Assembly: GCA_039933175.1 (NCBI GenBank) | Contig: JBDTOR010000124.1 | Location: 1-7,506 of the forward strand | Reading direction: 5' to 3' | From: Hyphomicrobium_A sp039933175 | GTDB lineage: Bacteria; Pseudomonadota; Alphaproteobacteria; Rhizobiales; Hyphomicrobiaceae | DNA length: 7,506 bases | Shown: positions 1 through 5,786 of the stretch, piece after piece | Layout of the letters: the number at the start of each line of letters is the position of its first letter | Position numbering within the stretch: position 1 is the stretch's first letter | Notes under the pieces: model-generated | The model's database searches: none | What the model saw: only the letters and a program-made list of their open reading frames with translations | What the model was told of the DNA's origin: nothing | Program-made: the position numbers and the translations under genes

Positions 1-1
1 G

Positions 2-613
2 GGGATGAACCGCAGCTTCATCTCCGTCATCCTCGGCGGCTTCGGCGGCGAGGTTGCCGGCCCCTCCGGCGGCGGCGAGCAGAAGCCGGTCAAGCTCGGC
101 TCGGCCGAGGACGCTGCCTACGTGATGAAGAACGCCGCCAAGGTGATCATCGTGCCCGGCTACGGCATGGCCGTCGCCCAGGCGCAGCACGCCCTGCGCG
201 AGATGGGCGACCAGCTGAAGAAGGCCGGCGTCGAGGTGAAGTACGCCATTCATCCGGTGGCGGGCCGCATGCCCGGCCACATGAACGTGCTGCTGGCCGA
301 GGCCAACGTGCCTTACGACGAGGTGTTCGAGCTCGAGGACATCAACTCGGAGATGCCGCAGGCCGACGTCGTCTACGTCATCGGCGCCAACGACGTGGTG
401 AACCCCGCCGCCGAGACCGACAAGACCTCGCCCATCTACGGCATGCCGGTGCTGCAGGCCTGGAAGGCCGGCACAGTGCTGTTCAACAAGCGCTCGCTGG
501 CGTCGGGCTATGCCGGCATCGACAATCCGCTCTTCTACAACGACAACACCGTGATGGTGCTGGGCGATGCCAAGAAGATGACGGAAGAGATCGTCAAGGC
601 CCTCGCCCACTAG
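2..613 (+). CDS. pntB: NAD(P) transhydrogenase subunit beta, C-terminal part (5' end outside window)
   Basis: PntB is the membrane subunit of the proton-translocating transhydrogenase, which uses the proton gradient to drive hydride transfer from NADH to NADP+. Only the last ~203 residues are visible: the end of the membrane domain and the cytoplasmic NADP(H)-binding domain III. Counting from the first visible Met (base 5), which is internal to the gene, I see GYGMAVAQAQ (52-61), the HPVAGRMPGHMNVLLAEA block (83-100), GANDVVNPAA (127-136), KRS (162-164, expected to contact the NADP 2'-phosphate) and GYAGIDNPLF (168-177). All are hallmark domain III motifs. The linker at about 15-30 is Gly-rich, as is usual between membrane domain and domain III. 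The reading frame is open to the left edge, so this is truncation by the window. TAG is followed directly by an in-frame TGA, giving tandem stops. The partner gene pntA is expected just upstream, outside the window. Confidence 0.96.
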   Translation, partial: GMNRSFISVILGGFGGEVAGPSGGGEQKPVKLGSAEDAAYVMKNAAKVIIVPGYGMAVAQAQHALREMGDQLKKAGVEVKYAIHPVAGRMPGHMNVLLAEANVPYDEVFELEDINSEMPQADVVYVIGANDVVNPAAETDKTSPIYGMPVLQAWKAGTVLFNKRSLASGYAGIDNPLFYNDNTVMVLGDAKKMTEEIVKALAH

Positions 614-680
614 TGACCGACGCGCCATATGGGCGGCGCTCCGCGAACTAAGCGCGAAACAAATCCCGACGACCGGCGAA

Positions 681-718
681 TTGCAGGTACTCGGCTGGCC
701 GTTGCGGAAGACCTGCAA
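681..718. repeat. 8-bp inverted repeat upstream of the HAD gene
   Basis: TTGCAGGT (681-688) and its exact reverse complement ACCTGCAA (711-718) are separated by 22 bases, in the gap between pntB and the HAD gene. It could be a regulator site or a long-loop hairpin. It has no T-run, so it is not a convincing terminator for pntB. The same octamer recurs at 3316-3323 in another upstream region. A second, shorter hairpin (GTGAGA 734-739, TCTCAC 746-751, 6-base loop) lies just before the HAD start codon. The repeats are seen directly; their role is unknown. Confidence 0.4.
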
Positions 719-759
719 AAGGCTGCGCGTCGGGTGAGATTCCGCTCTCACGGGTTCGC

Positions 760-1515
760 ATGCCCTTTCCATTCAGACTTTTGCTCACCGTTTTGTTGCT
801 CGCCTTCCCGGTACACGCGGATGCGGCACCGCGATTCAAGGCTGTCGCCTTCGACTACTTCGTCATCTTCAATCCCAACTCGGTTATCCCCGAAGTCGAG
901 AAGGCGTATCCCGGCAAGGGCGAGGCGTTCACCAAGGCGTGGCGGGCGAAGCAGTTCGAGTACGGCTTCCTGCGCTCCATTGCCGACCGGCATGCGGATT
1001 TCTTCAAGGTCACCGAGGACGCGCTCGTTTACACCGCCGAGGCGATGAAGCTTCCGCTATCTGCCGATGTCCGCCAGCGCCTGCTCGCCGCCTACCTTTC
1101 GTTGCAGCCTTGGCCCGACAGCATCGCGGCGCTGCGCAAGCTCAAGGCCGCGGGCGTCCGCATCATCACCATTGCCAACTTTTCCGACCGCATGCTGCGC
1201 GAGAACGCCGAACGCGCCGGCATTGTGGATCTCTTCGACGAATTGCTGAGCACCGAGGTCAACGACACCTACAAACCGGATCCCCGCGCCTACGCGCTCG
1301 GCATGCAGCACCTCGGGCTGAAGAAGGAGGAGGTCGCCTTTGCAGCGTTCGGCGGTTGGGATGCCTACGGCGCCAAGAGTTTCGGCTATCCGACCTACTG
1401 GGTGAACCGCTTCAACCTGCCAACCGAGAAGCTCGGCATCGAGCCAGATGCCACCTCGAACGACATCGCCGGACTGCTGCAATTCGTGCTCGGCGACAAG
1501 GCTCGCGCAAACTGA
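760..1515 (+). CDS. Exported HAD-superfamily protein, type II haloacid dehalogenase-like
   Basis: This 251-residue protein has a Sec signal peptide: Arg6, a hydrophobic stretch at 7-18 and a likely cleavage near ADA-A (about residue 22). The mature part follows the L-2-haloacid dehalogenase pattern: nucleophile D32 in AFDYF, WRAKQFEYGFLR (61-72), IANFS (138-142), YKPDPRAY (171-178) and GGWDAYGAK (198-206). Aligned by eye to Pseudomonas L-DEX, the counterparts of D10, R41, K151, Y157 and D180 are kept. Those of T14, S118, S175 and N177 are replaced by I36, A139, A196 and G198. The fold and nucleophile are therefore retained, but dehalogenase activity is doubtful and the substrate unknown. The second Asp of HAD phosphatases (two residues after the nucleophile) is absent. 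The ATG at 760 is chosen because it gives a complete signal peptide; no strong Shine-Dalgarno sequence is visible and a small hairpin (734-751) lies just upstream. It is 146 bases from pntB, so co-transcription is uncertain. Confidence 0.85.
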   Translation: MPFPFRLLLTVLLLAFPVHADAAPRFKAVAFDYFVIFNPNSVIPEVEKAYPGKGEAFTKAWRAKQFEYGFLRSIADRHADFFKVTEDALVYTAEAMKLPLSADVRQRLLAAYLSLQPWPDSIAALRKLKAAGVRIITIANFSDRMLRENAERAGIVDLFDELLSTEVNDTYKPDPRAYALGMQHLGLKKEEVAFAAFGGWDAYGAKSFGYPTYWVNRFNLPTEKLGIEPDATSNDIAGLLQFVLGDKARAN

Positions 1516-1536
1516 GCGGCGCGGCGTGGCATGATG

Positions 1537-1550
1537 CCCGGCACACCGGG
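1537..1550 (+). terminator. Weak hairpin after the HAD gene
   Basis: CCCGG-CACA-CCGGG forms a 5-bp GC stem with a 4-base loop (6 bp with a G-T wobble), 21 bases after the HAD stop codon. The downstream sequence has only scattered T residues (TTG, TTGTTTC), so this would be a weak terminator at best. Confidence 0.3.
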
Positions 1551-1613
1551 TGCGGCGTTGCAGAATTGTTTCACCATGATCGCGCGCGGCGCCTGAGCAT
1601 CGGGCGCGAGGCG

Positions 1614-1622
1614 TGCTATATT
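1614..1622 (+). promoter_or_regulatory. Extended -10 promoter element
   Basis: TGCTATATT contains an extended TG-N motif and a good -10 hexamer (TATATT at 1617-1622), and also matches the CTATAT form common in alphaproteobacteria. No good -35 is seen at the usual spacing (best TGAGCA, 1594-1599), which is acceptable for an extended -10. Transcription would begin about 7 bases downstream, at or next to the ATG at 1629. Confidence 0.5.
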
Positions 1623-1628
1623 CCTGTC

Positions 1629-1946
1629 ATGACGTACATACGCTTAGTCACGTTCATCGTTCTGTGCGCCGCGCAGGTAGGACAGGCTGCGCTCGCAGCG
1701 CCCCTCGTTGAGGCGCCCCCGCCGGACGCGCGCCCGCTCATCGAGCCCGCGGCACGCAAGGGCACGCGGGCTTACGCGCCGGACGGCACCGAGACGGCGA
1801 TACCCGCCGTCTCCCCGGAGGCGAACGCCCCAGCCGGCAGCGACGCGCTCGCCCAGTGCATGGATACCTGGGACGCCGGCACCCACATCTCCAAAAGCAA
1901 GTGGCGGGAAATTTGCGTGCGCCAGCTGAAGGATCGTGATCAGTAG
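1629..1946 (+). CDS. Small secreted protein of unknown function with a conserved Cys pair
   Basis: This 105-residue protein has an N-terminal signal peptide (hydrophobic to about residue 22, likely cleavage after ALAA at residue 24). A Pro/Ala-rich, probably disordered segment follows (25-72). The compact C-terminal motif reads C77-M-D-T-W81-D-A-G-T-H ... W92-R-E-I-C96-V-R. The two Cys could form a disulfide in the periplasm. From memory, a similar C..WD..TH...W...C.R motif occurs in small Rhizobiales proteins of unknown function, so I infer a real gene although it cannot be named. The reading frame is open much further upstream (from 939), but that part only shadows the HAD gene. The ATG at 1629 is chosen because it starts a full signal peptide. 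No Shine-Dalgarno sequence precedes it and a -10-like element ends 6 bases before it, which suggests leaderless translation. Confidence 0.75.
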   Translation: MTYIRLVTFIVLCAAQVGQAALAAPLVEAPPPDARPLIEPAARKGTRAYAPDGTETAIPAVSPEANAPAGSDALAQCMDTWDAGTHISKSKWREICVRQLKDRDQ

Positions 1947-2059
1947 CGCGCGCTTACCAAGCCGTCGGGCGACAACCAATGCCGGGCGCGCACCGGCGGC
2001 GGCGCTCGGCCGACGCGACCCAAGCGACATTTCTAGCCGGGACGGCGCAAAGTTCGCGG

Positions 2060-2098
2060 TTGCCATTGCGGCGTCGGCCAATACGCTGAGCGGCCAAT
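2060..2098 (+). promoter_or_regulatory. Possible ald promoter with paired CGGCCAAT repeats
   Basis: TTGCCA (2060-2065) followed at 16 bases by TACGCT (2082-2087) is a weak sigma-70-like promoter. The octamer CGGCCAAT occurs twice as a direct repeat (2075-2082 and 2091-2098; 16 bases start to start), flanking the putative -10. Such spacing would suit a regulator binding one face of the DNA. Transcription would start near 2094, giving a short leader before ald. Confidence 0.3.
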
Positions 2099-2116
2099 CC
2101 AGCTGCGAGGACGATC

Positions 2117-3235
2117 ATGCGCATCGGCGTGCCCAAAGAGGTGAAGGTCCACGAGTATCGCGTCGGGCTCGTACCGGCGAGCGTGCGCGAACTCACCTCA
2201 CACGGCCACGAAGTGTTCGTGCAGACGGGCGCCGCCGAACGCATCGGCCTGATGGACGAAGACTATCGCCGGGTGGGAGCGACCGTCGTGCCGACGGCCG
2301 AGGACGTGTTCGCAGCCGGCGAGCTGATCGTGAAGGTCAAGGAGCCGCAAGCGGCCGAGCGTGCCATGCTGCGGCAGGGTCAGACGCTGTTTACCTACCT
2401 ACACCTCGCTCCCGATCCGGACCAGGCGCGCGATCTCATGCACTCCGGAGTGACGGCCATCGCCTACGAGACGGTGACGGGCGCGCGCGGCGGCCTGCCG
2501 CTGCTGTCGCCGATGAGCGAGGTGGCGGGACGCATGTCGATCCAGGCGGGTGCGCATTGCCTGGAGATGGAGCAGGGCGGGCGCGGCATGCTGCTGGGCG
2601 GCTCGGCCGGCGTCGCACCGGCCAACGTCGTCGTCGTCGGCGGCGGCGTCTCCGGTGTCAACGCCGTGCGCATGGCTATCGGTTTGGAGGCGGCCGTCAC
2701 CTGCATCGACATCAACATCGAGCGGCTATATGCGCTCGACCAGCAATTCGGCGCCTCGGTCAACACCATCTTCTCCACGCGCCAGGCGATCGAAGACTAC
2801 GTGCTGCAGGCCGACCTCGTCGTCGGCGCGGTGCTGGTCCCCGGTGCAGCGGCGCCGAAGCTCATCCCCGAGACCCTCGTCAAGGCGATGAAGCGCGGCT
2901 CGGTCATCGTCGACATCTCCATCGACCAGGGCGGATTTTCGGAAACCTCAAAGCCAACGACGCATACCAATCCGACCTACGTGATGCACGGCGTGGTGCA
3001 CTACTGCGTCGCCAACATGCCGGGCGCCGTAGCGCGGACCTCGACTTTCGCGCTCAACAACGCGACGCTGCCGTTCGTTCTGGCACTGGCCAACAAGGGC
3101 ACGGTGGCGGCGCTGCGCAGCGATCCGCACCTACTGGCGGGTCTCAACGTCTACGAGGGCCAAATCACCTATGCGGCGGTGGCCGAGGCATTGGGACTGA
3201 AGTTCGTCGACCCGCTGCGCATCCTCGGCCATTGA
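2117..3235 (+). CDS. ald: Alanine dehydrogenase (NAD+-dependent)
   Basis: Ald catalyses L-alanine + NAD+ + H2O to pyruvate + NH4+ + NADH in the cytoplasm. It lets alanine serve as carbon and nitrogen source and can run in reverse to recycle NADH. The 372-residue length is normal for the family. Residues equivalent to those of the well-studied Mycobacterium tuberculosis enzyme are all present: R15 (EYRVG), K75 (VKVKEP), H96 (TYLHLAPD) and D270 (VDISIDQGG). The Rossmann motif GGGVSG lies at 175-180, with D198 after the next strand, consistent with NAD+ preference. The ATG is preceded by a good Shine-Dalgarno (GCGAGGA, 2105-2111, 5 bases upstream), and the N-terminus MRIGVPKE is typical. A 170-base gap separates it from the gene before, so it is probably transcribed on its own. 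Ald shares its fold with PntA, but here the transhydrogenase genes are separate. Confidence 0.97.
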   Translation: MRIGVPKEVKVHEYRVGLVPASVRELTSHGHEVFVQTGAAERIGLMDEDYRRVGATVVPTAEDVFAAGELIVKVKEPQAAERAMLRQGQTLFTYLHLAPDPDQARDLMHSGVTAIAYETVTGARGGLPLLSPMSEVAGRMSIQAGAHCLEMEQGGRGMLLGGSAGVAPANVVVVGGGVSGVNAVRMAIGLEAAVTCIDINIERLYALDQQFGASVNTIFSTRQAIEDYVLQADLVVGAVLVPGAAAPKLIPETLVKAMKRGSVIVDISIDQGGFSETSKPTTHTNPTYVMHGVVHYCVANMPGAVARTSTFALNNATLPFVLALANKGTVAALRSDPHLLAGLNVYEGQITYAAVAEALGLKFVDPLRILGH

Positions 3236-3272
3236 GCGGCCCCGTTCCAATCACCTTAAGATGCATCTGCTC

Positions 3273-3302
3273 TTGAAAGTCTTGGCCCCAGGTACGTACG
3301 AT
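3273..3302 (+). promoter_or_regulatory. Sigma-70-like promoter upstream of the hydrolase gene
   Basis: TTGAAA (3273-3278, 5 of 6 to the -35 consensus) and TACGAT (3297-3302, 4 of 6 to the -10) are separated by 18 bases. Transcription would start near 3309 and give a ~60-base leader before the ATG at 3372. The -10 lies inside the left arm of the inverted repeat at 3296-3330. Confidence 0.45.
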
Positions 3303-3330
3303 GCCAGTTGCACCTTTGCAGGTGTCGTAC
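3296..3330. repeat. Two-part inverted repeat overlapping the putative start of transcription
   Basis: The outer arms are GTACGA (3296-3301) and TCGTAC (3325-3330). The inner arms CACCT (3311-3315) and AGGTG (3320-3324) enclose the loop TTGC. The right arms are contiguous, giving an 11-bp stem if the nine bases at 3302-3310 bulge out. It overlaps the -10 and likely start point of the preceding promoter, so it could be an operator or a 5'-leader hairpin. There is no T-run, so it is not an ald terminator. Confidence 0.45.
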
Positions 3331-3371
3331 AGTCAGGGTAAGGGCTTCGCCCCGCAACGATCCGGAACGGC

Positions 3372-4250
3372 ATGCCGCTGTTGATGAAGCTAGCGCTCGG
3401 ACTCGCGACGCTCTACGCGGTCGTGGCGTTCTCGGCATTCCTGTTTCAGCGCCGGTTGACCTACTTCCCCGACCCGCAGCGAACCTCCCCGGCAAGCTTC
3501 AATCTGGCGGGTGTCGAGGAGCGCATCATCGCCACGCCCGACGGAGAGCAGCTCGTCACCTGGTTCGCACCCGCCGCTTCCGGCCTTCCGACGATTCTCT
3601 ATTTCCACGGAAACGCCGGGAACCTCGCCAACCGTTCCGAGCGCGTGCGGCGGTTCCTGGCGCGCGGCTGGGGCGTGATGTTCATGAGCTATCGCGGCTA
3701 CAGCGGCTCGAGCGGCCAGCCGAGCGAGAGCGCCAACGTCGCCGATGCCAAGCTGGCCTACGACGTGCTGCGCAAAGCGGGCGTCGCGGCCGATGACATC
3801 ATCGTCTACGGCGAGTCGCTCGGCTCGGGCGTCGCGGTGCAGGTGGCGGCTGAGAAGCAGATCGGAGGCTTGGCGCTTGATGCGCCCTACACGTCCATCG
3901 TTGACGTCGCCGAGGTGTCGTACCCTTACCTGCCGGTGAGGCCGTTCATTCTCGACCGCTACGAAACCATGCAATTCCTGCCGAAGGTGACGGCGCCGCT
4001 GCTCGTCATGCACGGCGAGGACGATCGGGTCATACCGGTTGAGATGGGCAAAGCGGTCTATGCGGCCGCCAATGCGCCAAAGGAGATCGTCACCTTCCCG
4101 CGGGCGGGCCACTCGGACCATCACCTGCATGGCTCGTACGATGAGCTGTTCCGCTGGGTCGACGCGCTACGGGCCAAGGCACGTGCGCGCGAAAGGCAAC
4201 GGCACCAGGACGACGACCCGGCACCCGCTCAACAGCAAATGCGCCCGTGA
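3372..4250 (+). CDS. Membrane-anchored alpha/beta hydrolase (Bem46/YfhR-like)
   Basis: This 292-residue serine hydrolase has one N-terminal membrane segment (about 5-25) followed by QRR, so the catalytic domain is tethered to the membrane; its orientation is uncertain. The expected alpha/beta hydrolase parts are present: HGNAGN (79-84, oxyanion region), MSYRGYSGSSG (105-115), nucleophile S149 in GESLG, acid D218 in HGEDDRVIP and H247 in AGHSDHH. The catalytic triad is therefore intact. The family includes Bem46, ABHD13 and YfhR, and substrates are mostly unknown, probably esters or acyl groups. The C-terminus (about 268-292) is a charged, Gln/Arg/Asp-rich tail beyond the fold. The ATG at 3372 is kept; an in-frame ATG at residue 5 would also give an intact membrane segment. 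It has its own promoter candidate and converges with rpsU, and its stop codon lies inside the shared hairpin at 4239-4270. Confidence 0.9.
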   Translation: MPLLMKLALGLATLYAVVAFSAFLFQRRLTYFPDPQRTSPASFNLAGVEERIIATPDGEQLVTWFAPAASGLPTILYFHGNAGNLANRSERVRRFLARGWGVMFMSYRGYSGSSGQPSESANVADAKLAYDVLRKAGVAADDIIVYGESLGSGVAVQVAAEKQIGGLALDAPYTSIVDVAEVSYPYLPVRPFILDRYETMQFLPKVTAPLLVMHGEDDRVIPVEMGKAVYAAANAPKEIVTFPRAGHSDHHLHGSYDELFRWVDALRAKARARERQRHQDDDPAPAQQQMRP

Positions 4251-4270
4251 GCTCATCGCTCAGGGCGCAT
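4239..4270. terminator. Strong hairpin between convergent hydrolase and rpsU genes
   Basis: ATGCGCCC (4239-4246) pairs with GGGCGCAT (4263-4270). Inside it, TGAG (4248-4251) pairs with CTCA (4259-4262), with one bulged G (4247) and a 7-base loop. This gives 12 bp of stem, beginning 24 bases after the rpsU stop on the minus strand, where it is followed by a modestly T-rich TTGCTGTTG. It probably ends rpsU transcription. On the plus strand it includes the hydrolase TGA and has no T-run, so action in both directions is less certain. Confidence 0.6.
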
Positions 4271-4294
4271 CGCGAATTCGTCAGGCGATAGTGC

Positions 4295-4546
4295 TTAGCG
4301 GCGCGGGCCGGCAGCGGTGGTCGGCGTCGGCGCCTTGCCGGGCAGCAACCCTTCGCGCTGAGCGCGCTTGCGGGCCAGCTTGCGCGCGCGGCGCACGGCC
4401 TCGGCCTTCTCGCGAGCCTTACGCTCGGAGGGCTTCTCGAAATAGTTGCGGAGCTTCATTTCCCGGAAAATGCCCTCGCGCTGCATCTTCTTCTTGAGCG
4501 CCTTGAGAGCCTGATCGACGTTGTTGTCGCGGACGAGAACCTGCAA
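4295..4546 (-). CDS. rpsU: 30S ribosomal protein S21
   Basis: S21 is a small, basic protein of the 30S subunit that lies near the 3' end of 16S rRNA and helps mRNA binding at initiation. The 83-residue sequence shows the classic VLVRDNNVDQALKALKKKM start, QREGIFREMK (22-31), YFEKPSERKAREKAEAVRRA (35-54) and an Arg/Lys-rich helix. A short Pro/Thr/Ala-rich tail (71-80) goes beyond the ~70 residues of E. coli S21; such tails are common in alphaproteobacteria. The start codon is TTG: the frame has no ATG or GTG in the conserved N-terminal position, and family alignments begin exactly here. The gene lies 151 bases downstream of purK on the same strand. That gap could hold its own promoter, though I see no convincing one. 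The gene ends before a strong hairpin. Confidence 0.96.
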   Translation of the reverse strand: MQVLVRDNNVDQALKALKKKMQREGIFREMKLRNYFEKPSERKAREKAEAVRRARKLARKRAQREGLLPGKAPTPTTAAGPRR

Positions 4547-4553
4547 GCGGGTG

Positions 4554-4561
4554 CTTCCTTT
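4554..4561 (-). promoter_or_regulatory. Ribosome binding site that supports the TTG start of rpsU
   Basis: On the minus strand the sequence AAAGGAAG lies 7 bases before the TTG codon at 4546-4544. This good Shine-Dalgarno match at proper spacing, together with the conserved N-terminus, decides the unusual start. Confidence 0.7.
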
Positions 4562-4599
4562 GCCTGACCTGCCACCAATGAAAAACGCGACATCCGGTG

Positions 4600-4616
4600 C
4601 GGCGGCTGAACCGCCG
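4600..4616 (-). other. GC-rich hairpin in the purK-rpsU gap
   Basis: CGGCGG (4600-4605) and CCGCCG (4611-4616) form a 6-bp stem with a 5-base loop. On the minus strand it lies 81 bases after the purK stop, and a TTTTT run appears 14 bases further on (4581-4585). It could be an imperfect purK terminator or a structure in the rpsU leader. A second pair (ATCCCG 4619-4624 and CGGGAT 4642-4647) lies beside it. The distance to the T-run weakens the terminator reading. Confidence 0.35.
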
Positions 4617-4697
4617 GCATCCCGTATGTCGTTGAGGATGGCGGGATCACTACCAAAAGCCGGTTAAATTGTCCATGCGCACGACGCAACAGCCTGT

Positions 4698-5786
4698 TCA
4701 GCGGCCTTTGGACAGGGCGGACAGGCGGTTGACGTGCCCCATTTTGCGTCCGGGGCGGGCCTCGTTCTTCCCATAAACATGGAGGCAGGCGCCGGATTCG
4801 GCCGCCAATTGGGGCCATGCGGCGATGTCGTCGCCGATCAGATTGGTCATCCGGCAGTCGGAATGGCGGTCTGTTGCCCCAAGCGGCCATCCGGCAACGG
4901 CGCGAATGTGGTTCTCAAACTGGCCGACGGCACAGGCGTCCATCGTCCAGTGGCCGCTGTTGTGCACGCGCGGGGCGAACTCGTTGATGAGCAGCGGTTC
5001 GGGCCCCTCGCCGACGTAGAACATTTCCACGCCGATGAGGCCGACGTAGCCCAGCGCATCGGCGAGCTTGCCGGCAATTTCGCGGGCGCGCGCCGCGTGG
5101 GCCGGCGGCAACGCGCTCGGCACCGTCGAGGTGCTCAGGATGCCGCCCTCATGGTGGTTGGTCGGGATGTCGTAGAAGCGGGTCTCGCCGGCGAGGCTGC
5201 GCACCAGCAGCACCGACACCTCGCACTTGAAGTTGACGAGCGCCTCCAAGGTCGCCGGGGCGCGGCCGACGGCCTCGAACGCCGCGGCAATCTCGCCGGC
5301 CTTCTGGATGCGCGCCTGCCCCTTGCCGTCATAGCCGAGGCGGCGCGTCTTCAGGATGGCCGGCGCGCCGACCTCAGCGATGGCTGCAGCGAAGTCGTCG
5401 GGGCTTGAGACCGAGGCGAAGCCCGCGATGGGGAGGCCCAACGACTTTATGAAGTTCTTTTCCTTCAGCCGGTCCTGCGCGACTTCCAGCGCCTTGAGGC
5501 CAGGGCGTACCGGTCGCACGCGCTCCACTGCAGCGGCGGCCTCGACCGGCACGTTCTCGAACTCATAGGTGACGACGTCTGTTTCCGCCGCGAACCGGAC
5601 GATCTTTTCCAGGTCCTCGTACGGGCCGATGGTTGTCGATACCGCGACATCGGAAGCCGGGCCGTGCACATCGCTGTAGATGCGGCACTTGAAGCCGAGT
5701 TGGGACGCGGCCGCCGCCAGCATGCGGCCAAGCTGCCCAGCGCCGAGGATGCCGATTGTCGAGCCAGGCTTCAGAGCCTCACGCAT
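4698..5786 (-). CDS. purK: N5-carboxyaminoimidazole ribonucleotide synthase
   Basis: PurK joins AIR, bicarbonate and ATP to make N5-CAIR, the first half of the two-step carboxylation in purine synthesis. The 362-residue protein has the ATP-grasp layout: IGILGAGQLGRM (11-22), TYEFENVP (73-80), ILKTRRLGYDGKGQ (144-157, ATP-binding loop), a central ATP-grasp strand with E189-V-S-V, and NEFAPRVHNSGHWT (268-281, metal and substrate side). The C-terminal GRKMGHVN (346-353) is typical. I chose the ATG at 5786 over a TTG at 5804 in the same frame. It places the GILGAGQLG motif at the usual distance and gives the typical 8-base overlap with the purE stop (ATGCGTGA), which implies translational coupling. 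AAGAG lies about 7 bases upstream as a weak ribosome binding site. The gene forms an operon with purE. Confidence 0.97.
   Translation of the reverse strand: MREALKPGSTIGILGAGQLGRMLAAAASQLGFKCRIYSDVHGPASDVAVSTTIGPYEDLEKIVRFAAETDVVTYEFENVPVEAAAAVERVRPVRPGLKALEVAQDRLKEKNFIKSLGLPIAGFASVSSPDDFAAAIAEVGAPAILKTRRLGYDGKGQARIQKAGEIAAAFEAVGRAPATLEALVNFKCEVSVLLVRSLAGETRFYDIPTNHHEGGILSTSTVPSALPPAHAARAREIAGKLADALGYVGLIGVEMFYVGEGPEPLLINEFAPRVHNSGHWTMDACAVGQFENHIRAVAGWPLGATDRHSDCRMTNLIGDDIAAWPQLAAESGACLHVYGKNEARPGRKMGHVNRLSALSKGR

Noticed and set aside
622..639. GCGCC/GGCGC stem after pntB as a terminator
   Set aside because: A short 5-bp stem with alternative pairings and no T-run; similar GC-rich pairs are expected by chance here.
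939..1628. A long open frame reading into the small secreted protein gene, which would make a 335-residue protein
   Set aside because: The first part overlaps the well-supported HAD gene in another frame and gives an Arg/Ala/His-rich product with no family pattern. Only the part from 1629 has a signal peptide and plausible composition.
1936..3276. 446-residue open frame overlapping ald on the same strand
   Set aside because: Arg/Gly/Ala-rich shadow frame caused by high GC; ald is unambiguous in the other frame.
3390..4130. 246-residue minus-strand open frame opposite the hydrolase gene
   Set aside because: Antisense shadow with low-complexity Arg/His-rich product; the hydrolase frame has an intact catalytic triad.
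4539..4546. Another ACCTGCAA octamer, matching the inverted repeats upstream of the HAD and hydrolase genes
   Set aside because: It is the start of the rpsU coding sequence (TTG CAG GT on the minus strand), so it is explained by coding constraint.
4734..5408. 224-residue plus-strand open frame opposite purK
   Set aside because: Antisense shadow of purK with no recognisable motif and no ribosome binding site.
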